Shown here in pieces: positions 11,844 through 25,300 of a stretch of 64,000 nt of DNA. The notes beneath the pieces are model-generated. The model was not told the origin of the DNA. It searched no databases and saw only the letters and a program-made list of their open reading frames with translations. The stretch is from positions 28,010,822 to 28,074,821 of the forward strand of contig CAIIXF020000008.1 in the NCBI GenBank assembly GCA_903813345.2, in the 5' to 3' direction. The translations under genes and the position numbers were made by a program. The stretch is from Owenia fusiformis (taxonomy: Eukaryota; Annelida; Polychaeta; Sabellida; Oweniidae). Numbering within the stretch: position 1 is the stretch's first letter; the number at the start of each line of letters is the position of its first letter.

Positions 11844-12320
11844 GATAAAACCTGTCTATTCCAAATGCCACTGTGATTGGTGAAAAGTGTTTGAATAGCT
11901 GGTGTTCATATCTCAATAGCTGGTGTTCATATCTCAATAGCTGGTGTTCATATTTCAATAACAGGTGTTCAGATTCCAATAGCAGGTGTTCACATTTCAA
12001 TAGCAGGTGATCATATTTCAACAGCTGGTGTTCATATTTCAATAGCTGGTGTTCAGATTCCAATAGCAGGTGTTCACATTTCAATAACAGGTGTTCACAT
12101 TTCAATAGCAGGTGTTCATATTTCAATAGCTGGTGTTCATATTTCAATAACTGGTGTTCAGATTCCAATAGCAGGTGTTCACATTTCAATAGCAGGTGTT
12201 CATATTTCAATAGCTTGTGTTCATATTTCAGTAGCAGGTGTTCACATTTCACCTAGAAAAAGTGTTCACAGTGAGAGGTGTTCAGATTAGAGAGGTGTTC
12301 AGATATACAGGTTTTACTGT
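11844..12320. mobile_element. ACAGTAAAACCTG-type MITE expanded by a 21-bp minisatellite
   Basis: The left end is ATAAAACCTGTCTATTCC and the right end is ATACAGGTTTTACTGTTACA, the termini of the family at 9556. The interior (about 11888-12290) is ~19 copies of a 21-bp unit of the form AGCAGGTGTTCATATTTCAAT. Because 21 is a multiple of 3, the minus strand stays open as a 7-residue LLKYEHQ repeat; I regard that ORF as a by-product, not a gene. Confidence 0.7.
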
Positions 12321-13170
12321 TACAGTATATTAGTAGATCTTGTATGAGTATTTGCTAAGAATTTGTTTTATGAAGATCTGAACCAAAGGTGAATAATCGT
12401 AAACGTGGGAGAACTTATATTTGGAAAACTATTGCCTAATGTTGCTTGATTGTAAAAAAAATGTTTCAGAAATAGCTTTAGAAGAAACATTTGCCAGAAA
12501 ATCTGTTTTAAGATTTCTATCCTTTGCATGAAAATATATTTGCTTCAATCTTATTCCATGGTATTCTCGTACAAATTATGTGCTTAGTTAGATGGTGTGT
12601 TGATATCATTTTATTCAACCTTATGCTCATCTGTATTAATTTCTTTGTCGTTCTTCATTTCTAATTATGTTATATAAATAAGATGAGAAATTAGGTTTTA
12701 TGCTTAGGAAGGTAACTCTTAAATGTATAGGTACATAATTGCTTCACCTTTCCCCAAAGACATATATACATATCCCATCATCCTTTTGTATCTTTCCTGA
12801 AATGAATATCTCTCATTAGTGGAAACATGATGTTTTCAATTCTGGGATATGACATATTTGAAACAAATTCAGAATCAATCCTTTGATCAGTCTTGTTATT
12901 TTTTGCTATTTACATTTTTGTAAATAATTTTCACTTAGAAGTTTGTAAAATATGGCAAAAAGCATTGCATCCACGTTTCATGTAATGAAAAGAAAATCCC
13001 TTTGAGCCATGCTGGTAGCTTAAGTCAAAGCATTTGAGCTTTACCAGACTACATGCATATCACTGAGTTCCCAATTTCTGCATTGCACAGTCTCTTTGAA
13101 AAATATATCCATTGCGATAATTTTGTTTCAAGCATGAAATAATCTAGTAAATGATTTACTGGAATGTCAA

Positions 13171-13309
13171 TGTAATTGATGTTTTTTTATTTACATGTTA
13201 ATAATGATTTTGTATATGTAATTGATGTTTTATTTACATGTAAATAATGTTTTTGTTTATATGTAATTGATGTTTTTATTTACATGTAAATAATGTTTTT
13301 TGTTTACAG
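13171..13309 (+). repeat. Three ~46-bp tandem units ending at a PPP4R4 splice acceptor
   Basis: Units begin TGTAATTGATG at 13171, 13217 and 13262 and run through TTTACATGTAAATAATG into a T-rich tract. The third unit's T-rich tract ends TTTGTTTACAG, the acceptor of the exon starting at 13310. Each earlier unit has the same tract ending in TATATG instead of an AG. Confidence 0.75.
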
Positions 13310-16300
13310 GAGGTGCTACATGTGGCTCAGACTGAGATGCAGTTGGCGGCATGTGCAGCATTTCTCCAAATCCTACGTAAAGAACTAGTCCCAGTCTCAA
13401 ACTACACGCAAACATTCCTCCAGACTATATTGAACAGTTTAGATAGCAGAGACCCAGGTATGTTCTCCTGTCCTATGTGCCCCTGCCAATGGTATGTACC
13501 CCTGCCCAAGATATGTGTCCCTGCCCAAGGTATGTGCCCCTGCCCCAGGTATGTGCCCCTGCCCTGGGTATGTGCCCCTACCCTAAGTATGTGCCTCAGC
13601 TATATGCCCTGCCCCAGCTAGGAGTCCATGCCCCAGATATGTGCCCCTGTTCCAGGTATCTGCCCTTGCTCCATATCCTGTACATTCAATCATAAACTAG
13701 CATAAATTAACAGTTTTAATCAGGTATCATAGCTTAGGATGAAAACATGATTGCCACAAATAATCGAGTTATTGAATCCATTGCCCAATTGGCAATACTT
13801 CATTGCCAAAAGTGAAGACTGGTTATAAATTGCAAGCTGGCAGCTGTGAGTTTCAGACCCTGGTTTTTATTCGGGACTTCTCTTAAATATTACCTTGTAG
13901 CTTAACGTTAATTTTTGAGCTGGAGTTTAAAAAGACTCATACAAGTTCAAAAATGTTCAATTTACTGCCTTAATGGAATAAGTTATTACACCTCTTAAAT
14001 TGTATTTGTTAAGTGGCAGAAGCAATTTAGTTAAAGCAAGAAGGGACACTTGGAGCCTAACTTCCAAGTTCCTTTATTGATATGAGAATACATCCTTTCT
14101 CTGTTGGGTCCTTTGGAGAATTGGTTTTCAATATTTAGTATATATCATGCACCGTTTGATTGCTTTTCCTGGGTCTCAATCTCAATAGGGACTTTGGAGA
14201 AATCTATAATTCATTTATTTTGTCTGTTACATAACATTGTAGATAGATCTAGCCAGACATCAGACTCTATTCTTAAATTGATTGAGGTAGAAATGGTTAC
14301 TTTAAAGACCCCCTGCTAAAAGCTATTCTCTGAAAAATTCATAATTGAAAGGCTTTCTTGTTTGTCTATGTGATTAACTCGTGCTCTTTTATTTTCTTAT
14401 TGATCATCGGAGTTCTTCCCGTATCCATTGATTATTCCTTATTCAACTCAATTTCTCAGTAGCAAACAAGGAAACTGAACCCGCTGTGAGATACAATATA
14501 AGGTCAGCTTTGATCTTTCTATTCTTCAGATATTTTTACTTTACATTTTAATCTCACCACCAAATGTACTGGCATAAAGTTATAGTCTCCAATTTTTTTG
14601 TGGACAGTGTTCGGCAGTTTTGTGATCAGTTGTCGGCATTCAGTGTCTGTAACAAATGGCAGGTGGTGACATTTTGCATGTTAAATGCCTCCTTTATGGT
14701 CCAGTTATACAACTGAGAAAGTATGTTGATTTGTGATCATATGTTTTAACATATGTATACTTACTCTTAACATTGTTAGAATTTTGGAAAACCTGCCAAT
14801 CTTAGCAATATGGCCTCCAATCCCCAAAAGATTACTAAAAATAAACCTGACTCTCATTGCATTAGCCAATATTTTTCACAAAGTTCTGTATGAAAACTTT
14901 GTATCTATAGACCATCTATATGAACTAATCACTTTATTTTGATAAACTCTTATTAATGACATCATTCTATAGAGAAAGTTACATTTACGATTTTTTTCAC
15001 CGAGTAGAGTGATATCACTTATAATTCAATGTAGAAATGCATTACCCACGGTATTTTGACAATTTGCCGAATATTTGTAAATTTTGAAAAGTAATGTTTC
15101 AATTTGAAGGGTTCTTTAAAATGATTTTGATACGATACTGCCACCTGTAAAGATGTGCTATGCCCCAGTGCTGTTGGTTTCAAGATTATGAGTTTATTTG
15201 AGGTTCTATGCCCTGATATTTTATCAATTATCCAATTTTATGTCTTTTTTTCAGAAATAGCATCTGCATGGCTCGATACACTGTTAGATGTTATAGATCT
15301 ACTCCCCAAAGATGTCATCAAAAAAGATGTAAGTTTTGTAAATTGAATTATATTGAAAATGGCCTCTACTTTTATACTCTTCATTTCTATTCAAATCTTT
15401 AAATAGAAATTAGCTCAATACAATGAATTATTAAAAGTATAAAGCTTAATCTTTTTTACATGGAATCCTATTCTTCATTGTAAATCAGAGATTAAAGCAT
15501 CAGAAAAGACAAATTCACTGATTCCTGAAATTAGAAGTACAGAGTGAGCAAAAACAGTAGGCTGAGTATGCTCTGTGCCCATTTTTTGGGTCACCCTGTA
15601 AATAAAGTTAAAGTGGATGTTAAAGTTAAAATGATTGAAAACTTTGAACCGTATACTGCACTGTCACTGCACTGTACTGTACTGCACTGCACTGCACTGC
15701 AATCATTTACATATCTGATATATTCATTTCAGATCCTAGGTATAGCAATAGCCAAAGGTCAGTTGGCCCAATCTGTGCAGTCGAGGCTAGCTTGCTGTAA
15801 AATACTTGGCAAAGTAGCCACAAAGTTTGAACCTTTCGTGTGAGTATTAGGCAATGAATTTATTTTTGTTTTTCATGAGTAACGTCTATGAAATGTTCGT
15901 GCAGTCGCAATGATTTGAACATAACCAGAGGCGTAGCTGGTTGTTTGGCCAATGAAAACAAGGAAGGGCCTAAGGAGACTAGCTAACCATTAACCAAGGG
16001 GACATGCTTTTAGGAACATGCTCCTTCAGAAGTTTTAAATTAGAATTTTGATAGCATTGACCACAATCTGAGAGTTTGTGATCTCTTTGAATGTTTACTC
16101 AGTCATTAAGAAATAAAAATGATATAGTTTAGTTTAGTTTAGTTTAGTTTTATTGTTATTTACAGTGGTAGGTTCAATACAATGCAATACAATACAATAC
16201 AAAAGAAAAGTAATAAAAAGCAACCCAGCCCACTTGGGCTTATCAACCACTAATGTTAAAAATTACAATTAGATTAATAACAAACAATTTTAAAAATACT

Positions 16301-19300
16301 AGCATGAATTTCTTAGACACATACATGCAGTTTAATTCAATTTACATTATAAATGGCATTTCTTCTTTTAAAATAACAAAGTTTAACAAAATGAGCAGCT
16401 TGCCTAGGCATTTTTTCAAATAAATACTGAAACTTTTGATCCGTAGTTGATTCTGTTTCTTCAAAAATTTGGTGATTTTGTAAATATATTTTCCTTATTT
16501 CCTTATAAAATGTACAATTAAAAATAAAATGTTCCTCATCCTCAATGTTGCCAGATTTACATAAAGTACATTTTCTATTTTCCAATTTTTCATTTCTAAA
16601 TCTGCCTGTTTCAATTTCCAGTGGTAAAATTCCCATACGTAATTGTGCAATTAAAGATCGTTCCAACTTAGATAAATTTAGCAATAAATATGACTCAGTT
16701 TTGTATGAGGTTTTGAATTTGACATATGTTCTTAATTTTGGTTTCTTGTGTACTAAATCATTCCAAGTTGTTTCATATGTAAGCAGTAGTTTCTTTTTGA
16801 CTTTTTCTATATAACAATACTCTAAATTCTCAAAATTATCTTGACAATCACATCTATTTAAAATTTTTTGGAGCTCTTGACTCCATTTACTATTTACAGT
16901 TTTATCCCATTTGAATATTTGTTTGGTAATTCTATTATCTGGCATCATTATTATTCTATTAAAGGTAAGAATAATCTCCAGATATTTTTCAATTTCTAAG
17001 GGAGTCCAAGCAAAATCACCATGCAATGCATCAAGTGGTACAAATTTATGAACTCCAGCAAAATATCTTTGAGCTCTGTTAAATACATTATTGCAAACTG
17101 TTGAACAATCGTATGCTCCCCAAACACCTACTCCATAATGGAGAACAGGCAAAACACATACATTAAATAATTTAGTGAATGTTTTATATCCAAGATCCTT
17201 ATTCCATTTACATTTGTTAATTAATGACCCAAGTGCTCTTCCAGCTGAGTCTGATAAGGTTCTTACAATTTCATCAAATTTACCATGTTGAGTAAATGTT
17301 ATAAATTCAGCACACAAACATAAAAAAAATCAGGTTATTCTCAACTTAAATAACCTTAAAATATTTTGAATGATATACACAATCAATAGAACATCTTTTC
17401 TGTCATGGTTGAAGTTTGATATTTTTCTCTAAAACTGGGTTTATGTGTGTACACATTTTGTATACATATTAAATACAGACATTTGCATACACAATTAAAG
17501 TAGCTTTCTATGATTTCATCTAAAAATTAAAACCCTTGGAAATACTAAATATGGTTTAAGTGCCATATATAAAAATTTATTTTAGAAATATTGTGGATCA
17601 AAATAAAAAAAAACGAAAATAAAGAATAAAAACATATTCCACAGGAGGGATTTGAACCCAGATCTTTTGGAATAAAACTCTGTTTGAGCCCAAAGCTCTA
17701 ACCACTACACCAAACTGCCAAAGCTACCTGACAGAAGAAATTCTTTATCTATTTTATCATGGACGAAAAAAGTCTTATTTACATGCTTAAATTTCTTAAA
17801 AATGATCAGCATTACTACTAATAATAACATTTTGCATGTCTGAGTAAGTATTTTGACCTACATTTAGGATAAATGTTGTTTTATTCAGTTTTCATTTTGG
17901 GTATGACTTCCTGTCAAAACAGTGTTAAAAATGCAGGGCTCAACAAAAATTTTCAATTAGAAAATGATATATATCCTTTGATCAGCTGTTTTTGGCACCT
18001 GAACTCATCCTACTAGAAAGGTAAGAGCATTTTCTTGAGACATATGGCTCGAAATCTCACATTTCTCCTTCTAAGTCTTAGAAAGACACTTTAAATGTAA
18101 CATTAGTTCTCTTATTTCCCATATTCACAAGAATGTCAGCAGACCATCGAAGAGTCAAATTCTTATGTGTTATATTTCTTAATTATGTTTTTCCCTTTTT
18201 AAATTGTGATTTATTTCTATAATTTCAGAATAAAAAAGGAGATTCTGCCAGTAGTTCAGTCTCTGTGTCAAGATGTGGACTATGAGGTTCGTGGTTGCAT
18301 GTGCCGTCAACTTGATCCAGTTGCGCGAGGTCTCGGCCTAGAAGCGACCAAGAGTGCAATATTACCCGAGCTAGTTGAATTGACCAATGATGAAGAAGGC
18401 CATGTACGTTTAGCAGGCCTAGAGACTGTCGTTAATATACTCAGTCTTTTAGATGATGGTAAGTAAAAGGACTATGGTTCTAAAAAGTAAAGACCTCGTT
18501 AATCCAAACGTCCTCTCAATGCAATCATTTTTTCTTGATCCAGATTCTGTCGTCTCCTAGGCCATTGACTCACATATTAAGAAATCTTGAAATGTGAGCA
18601 CCTTGTAGTTGAACACTTTTGGCTAGTCCCATATGGGTTCAGATCAGATAGGTTTTACTGCATTGCATGTAATGATTGCTCCAAATGTGAGAGGTTAGGG
18701 ATGATCGTCCCAGTTGTGATGTAGTTCTGATATCTAAGTCCCAATACCAAAAATATGTTCATGATGATAAACCCCAATGAGGAATGTTCAGATTATAATC
18801 CACTAATGAAATAATAACTCAAAATATCGCAGCACACTCAATTACAACAAATATTCTAGATTTTCTAGCAAGACTTGCTTGTCCCATTACAAAATGTGTT
18901 GCTTTTTTTCTTAGTTTGAGGGGAATATCCCAGAATTCCCATTATTTATAGATGAACCTATCTCCCAATGAAGATGAACCTTTAATCTTTACATTCATCT
19001 ATGAATTATGGGGTGTTTCCTCCTCGGTTTTTTCCTAATATGGTATTTTTAACCTTCAATGGTATCCAATTGTAAAAAGTATATCATGCTTATGTAATTT
19101 TGCAGATACATGTTCTATGACCATAGTGCCTTTAGTGTGCAAGTTCTGCCAGCAAGCAGTCCAGGCTGAAGATAATACACTCCCGGTTATAGCTAAACAA
19201 CTGGGGAAACTATGTCATGGTCTCTCAGGTAAGAAGTGTGACTGTGATGCCTGCCTGGCATTCAAGTGAATTGAACAGGGGTACCAAACACCCCTTGTAT

Positions 19301-22300
19301 GCTTTCAAAATTCATTGTGGATTGGTTAAAATGAAATGTGCAATAGATATCATAGATATTTTAACTTTAACTTTAAAGAGACTAAAGATTAAAGAGACCA
19401 CCACAAAAATTAATAAACAAATCTTAATAGTCTCCAACTCTATGGATGGTGTTTGGGTGTTGGTGTTTGGAGTTTGGCATTTGTACAAATGGCAGGTGGT
19501 GACTTTTTGCATGTTAATGCCTTGTTTTAAGCTTTGTTGTGTCATCCTCATTGAGCAATAAGCCAGCTTTAACATAACATTATTTCTCTTTGCAGTTAAC
19601 TTGACAGATGATCAGAAGAAATGGTTCGTAGAGTATTACAAAAAGTTATGCAGGATGGGACTGGAGAAACATCGGCAGCCTAAAGAAAGTGAACAGCCAT
19701 CCAAGGTAATTGGATTTATGTATATTGCTGTATGAAATTTCAGGGAAACCACTTCTCCGTTCAACTTTTAATTTTTACACATGCAAAAGCAGACGTCTGC
19801 CTGGATCTGATATGCTTTTGGGCATGCTGGGGAAATTATATGGCAGGCATTCTGCTCTTCGAATGTGTATTTTTACAATAAAATGAGTTTATGTTAAAAT
19901 GGGCACTATCATTTCAAATGATCATCTTTGGATTACAATGGCCATCATATTCTTCTATATATATTTTAGAATTTGTAATAATCGGTTCATGTTTTAGGAT
20001 TTAATAATTATTTTCATAGGGAAGCATGGATATGGACACTTTGTTTGAAGAGTTAGATCTGTTTACTGAAGTCAGGAAACATGCAGCTTATAACTTCCCT
20101 GTAAGTAAAACATGAAGCTTAAAGCTTCCCTTTAAGTAAAACATATGGCTTATAACTTTCTTGTAAGTAAAACATGAAGCTTATAACTTCCCTGTAAGTA
20201 AAACATGAAACTTATAAATTTCCTGTAAGTAAAATTTGAAGCTTATAAATTCCCTGTAAGTAAAATATGAAGCTTATAACTTCCCTGTAAGTAAAACATG
20301 AAGCGTATAGCTTCCTTGTAAGTAAAACATGAAGCTTATAACTTCCCTGTTAGTCAAACATGAAGCTTATATGTTACATATCAGTAAAATAATAAGTTTG
20401 TTACTTCCCTGAAAGTAAAGGGTTAAGCGTATAATTCAAATGCAAGTAAAATGTTAAGCTTATCACTTCAGTGTATGTAAAATACTAAGCTTATAATGTC
20501 CCTGCTTGTAAAAGTATAACTTCAATGTAAGTTTAATATGTAGCTTAGGGAATTCCTTTTTGTAACACATGGAGCACATGACTTCAAAAATCCTCAGACG
20601 AACTTTGGAAATATGATGTTTCTTTCAGGCAATGATACTTTTTGCTGGTGCTAGACATTTCAAGACTGACTTCACATCAATATTCAGTCAACTGTGCAAC
20701 GATCCACATTATCTTGTTCGAAAAACAATGGCTTATGGCTTCCATGAGGTATGTAAATACAGTAACACACATGTTTATTCTTCAATATAGCATAAATGCT
20801 TCGTTAATGCACATTTTTATTCTTTTAATATGTTACCTCAGTAATGTACATGTTAATTGTATGTGATATATTTCTTCAATGGCTCAAAACCATGAGAAAT
20901 TCGTTAGAAATTGTTTTGACGTGGATGGCCACTCCAGAGAGTTGCTATAGTTCCATAATACTGTATATAACTAAAGTGACACAATGATTAACTGAGAAAA
21001 TGTTTTTTTCAAGGTAACCAAGGTATTAGGAGGCAGTGTGCATTCCATACAAGCAGATTTCACAGTTCTACTCAAGGATACTCATACAGAGGTGAGTAAT
21101 TGCTTTAAGAGTTAATGCTGCATAAATTATATGGTCTTTTATGGACATTTAAGAAGTTAAGCTCAAAGACAGCATGTTGTACAGACACAATTTTAGTAAA
21201 TATCAAAAAAATAATGCTAATATTTTTAGTCTTACGCTATGATGGACATCTCAATGAAAAGCCAATATTTGTTCTAGTACTGGTAACCTATGAACAAAGT
21301 AACTTGATGTCAAGTATTTTCAAGAAAAATGATGTTAAACAATAAATTTTTACATTTTTATTTGCAGGTATTACGAGGAATCGTGTCTCATTTAGACGAA
21401 ATACTCAACGCTTTCGTAAAAAATGGTGGAAGTACAATCACAGAATCCAAGATGGCAGCCATGTCGGAAGTGATCCCAGCATTATTACATTGCGAAGGTG
21501 TCATTTTCTCGACCAATAATTGGCGGTTACAAGAGGAGATGATGTCACAATGGGCGTGTCTTCCACATTGTTTGACCAGCGATCATATTTATAATAAATT
21601 CATCCCGGTCGTCTTCAATAAATTACACAGAGCTGTAAGTGGAGCATTTACGTTTCTTTAACTCCAGTTTTAGATTGAGAATATATTGAAAAGGAGCGGA
21701 GTTGTAATGTTTGATGTACAGGGTTATCTAAAAAATGAAGCACTTTTGAAATAACTCTTAGTTATGGTAGAATCATCATAAATGGTTGCATTTTTTGAGT
21801 CACCCTGTGTATGTGCATTGTAAATTATATAAAAAGATGTAAAACAACCTGATTTAGTTAACAAATAATTTCACATTATGTAACTTAAGTCCAATACTTT
21901 CAGCGGGCAATTCCAGTGCGACATGCCTCAGCTCACACTCTCCTAGTCTTTTTAATTAACAATTAAATACTTTCACATATTAACCTTAAGTCCAATTACT
22001 TTCAGCGGGCAATTCCAGTGCGACATGCCTCAGCTCACACTCTCCTAGTCTTACTCAGGCATTAAATACTTTCACATATTAACCTTAAGTCCAATTACTT
22101 TCAGCGGGCAATTCCAGTGCGACATGCCTCAGCTCACACTCTCCTAGTCTTACTCAGGCATTAAATTCTTTCACATATTAACCTTAAGTCCAATTACTTT
22201 CAGCAGGCAATTCCAGTGCGACATGCCTCAGCTCACACTCTCCTAGTTTTTTTAGTTTACAATTAAAATACTTTCACATATTAACCTTAAGTCCAATTAC

Positions 22301-25300
22301 TTTCAGCGGGCAATTCCAGTTCGACATGCCTCAGCTCACACTCTCCTAGTTTTTTTAGTTTACAATTAAAATACTTTCACATATTAACCTTAAGTCCAAT
22401 TACTTTCAGCGGGAAATTCCAGTGCGACATGCCTCAGCTCACACTCTCCTAGTCTTACTCAGGCATTAAATACTTTCACATATTAACCTTAAGTCCAATT
22501 ACTTTCAGCGGGCAATTCCAGTGCGACATGCCTCAGCTCACACTCTCCTAGTCTTACTCAGGCATTAAATACTTTCACATATTAACCTTCAGTTCAATTA
22601 CTTTCAGCGGGCAATTCCAGTTCGACATGCCTCAGCTCACACTCTCCTAGTTTTTTTAGTTTACAATTAAAATACTTTCACATATTAACCTTAAGTCCAA
22701 TTACTTTCAGCGGGCAATTCCAGTTCGACATGCCTCAGCTCACACTCTCCTAGTTTTTTTAGTTTACAATTAAAATACTTTCACATATTAACCTTAAGTC
22801 CAATTACTTTCAGCGGGCAATTCCAGTGCGACATGCCTCAGCTCACACTCTCCTAGTCTTACTCAGGCATCTACGCAGGCAGGAACAGAGAACAGAAATC
22901 CTACAGAAACTTATACAAGGTAATATAATACACTGATTTATTGTCGCGATATTTTCATATTAAAAACAAACTGGGGGTGCCTACCTTGCATCATCATTTT
23001 CTGAATCTAAACTATCCGGTTTCTTACACTAAAATTGATATTTTTATTGTAAAGCTCTCATGCAGAAATAATGTGCTGAGCATATATGAGTGTGAAAATA
23101 CCGAACATCCAAACTTTTAATTTCAAAATAATCCAATACAATATTACATGTACTTAAACATAAACCAAATTTTTACTTATATTTTACCTAATACTTTGTT
23201 ACGAATGCCTTATTTTTGTTTTCAGATTTTTGTCACGGAAACAGCTCAAGGCAAAGGAGTTTATTCATCAGAATTTGCCACTCTTCAATAGATCTCTTTT
23301 CTAAGTCATTCTTTAAAGAACACTTATTCGAATATCTCTTAGAACTGTCTCACGACCCCATACCTAATGTCAGACTTAAGTTGTGCTCCATTCTTCCACG
23401 ATTAAAGACTTTAGTTAAGATTCCAACTGATAGAGGTCTCTTACAGCAGTTGGAAATTTGTGTGAGAAAGTTATTAGTTAATGAGAAAGACATAGATGTA
23501 CATACTTCGCTACGGAAGGCTGTGGAAAAGCTGGATAGGGTACAAGTTCAAATGGAATCTGTAAGTGAAATCAAATTACGTAGTTAGCGTTATGTTAAAT
23601 CAATTTGATATTGAAAATAATCATTGAATTAACTATTCAAATCTTCAAGTTTTATATATGGTACAGTAAAACCTGGAAAGTGGAACCTCCCAGGGGTGGA
23701 ACACTTCAAACTCCACTTCGTGTAAGTGGAACACTATTTTGGGGTACCAAAGATGTTCCACTTACACAGGTTTTATTGTATGAATTAGTGCCTAGCACTG
23801 CAGTAATGTATGGGTTCTATATACTAAATAGAACATGATGATATATAATGAATATAAAACCAATCATGATTTTATATATATACTATGAATTACACAGAAC
23901 ATCACCATTATTACTGGTGGTGAAACATACCCACTTTAAATCATGAAATTATGAATTATTTTCAGCTTACTAAGAAGATGTATTTTGAAGAAGACGTGAT
24001 AGACAATAAAAAGGAAGAATTTGAAAAGAAACTCATAGAACAGGTAACCCCCCTATCACACCAAACTAGTTCTTACCCGTTCTTGCCAGTCTTACGAAAA
24101 TGTCGTAAAATGGGCTCAATCTGGCTGCGGTCGGGATATATGTCTAAAATAATTAGCTACTTCGTTCATAAACAGTCTTCAATACGTCCATCTCATTCGC
24201 AGTTCGTTCAGGTCGCACCACCTCGGTGTGCAACGTAGTATAAACCGTCCCTTAGTCTAGAAGGTCATCATGACCTGATTACAGAACGGTATGGTCGCCA
24301 TCGAATTTTGAATTGATTCAAAATTCTAAATCACATACCCCGTCCGGGAAAGTTCATGAAGTTCGTAAACGGACCGTAGTACGTTGTAGCTACGTTCATT
24401 CAGTTCGCACACAGTTTTAAAACCGATTCGGCAACGTTTTGACGATCACCAGAAAATTTTGAGCATGCTCTTAGTGCTGGAGGACCTACTCGTTCTAGTA
24501 GTTTCATGAAGTTTGTAAACAGATCCAAAACGGTTCTTAGTGGGTTCTTAGTACGTCAAGTCCGTTCGTGCACAGTTTAAGCCCGTTTTCGAGAACGCAG
24601 TGAGAACTAGTTTGGTGTGATAGTAGGGTAAGAGAGGAATTTACTAATTTAGGTTGCTTTAACAAACCTATGAATTTGTTTGATTTCAAAACTGTAGAAA
24701 GTTAAAGGTGCAACAATTAGTGCAGAGGGGACCAGTGTCAAAATATATTCAAGTTTGGATATTTTATCAAGGCTAACATATATTTTTATTATCTACAAAG
24801 AAACCCTCTGGATGAACATTATTTCAGCTGATATTCATCTTGAAATGTGGTTGATCTTAAAAATTCTATAAGTTTTTATAGAAGCTTTGAACTGAATTTA
24901 CACTTCTTAATGCTGAAATTGATAGTTTATCCATACATTTTAAGAAAATAGGTATGTCAAAGAAGATGTTAAGCTAAATGTTTCCCTGTTAGCTCAGCAA
25001 AACTTTTGAATTTTCTCTCTACAGGCCTTGTTGCCCCTTTAAACTTGAAAATGAACATTGTAAAATTTAATTGTATGAAGCCCTCAGCTATAATATTTAC
25101 TATCACCTTTGCTTCATTGATTTGTCTAAAGCACAATATTTCAGTATTTACCTACTCTTTTGTAAGCAGGACATACTATTGGAGACATTGTCATTAAATT
25201 GATTGAATTTTATATTTTAGGAGGAGAAAGAGAAAAAAGAAGAAGAGGCGAAATTGGGGAAAGACAAGAAAAAAGGTGACAAGAGAGAAACCAAAGCTCC

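Larger units (their letters stand above)
1..13309. other. Repeat-rich non-coding stretch, no exon identified
   Basis: I found no exon with convincing protein similarity and matching splice sites on either strand here. The PPP4R4 exon at 13310 begins mid-protein (its first residues match about residue 110 of vertebrate PPP4R4), so earlier exons must lie in this stretch or before the window. The repeats I could delimit are listed separately; the remainder is AT-rich unique-looking sequence. Confidence 0.6.

Noticed and set aside
11680-12252. 190-residue minus-strand ORF with LLKYEH heptads
   Set aside because: It is the translation of a 21-bp minisatellite within a MITE and has no start context or flanking exons.
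17643-17724. Functional tRNA gene
   Set aside because: A and B box-like motifs exist but no 7-bp acceptor stem forms; kept as a tRNA-like element.
21904-22770. Nine extra PPP4R4 exons
   Set aside because: The partial copies have an acceptor but no donor and run into TAA, so they are decoys rather than exons.
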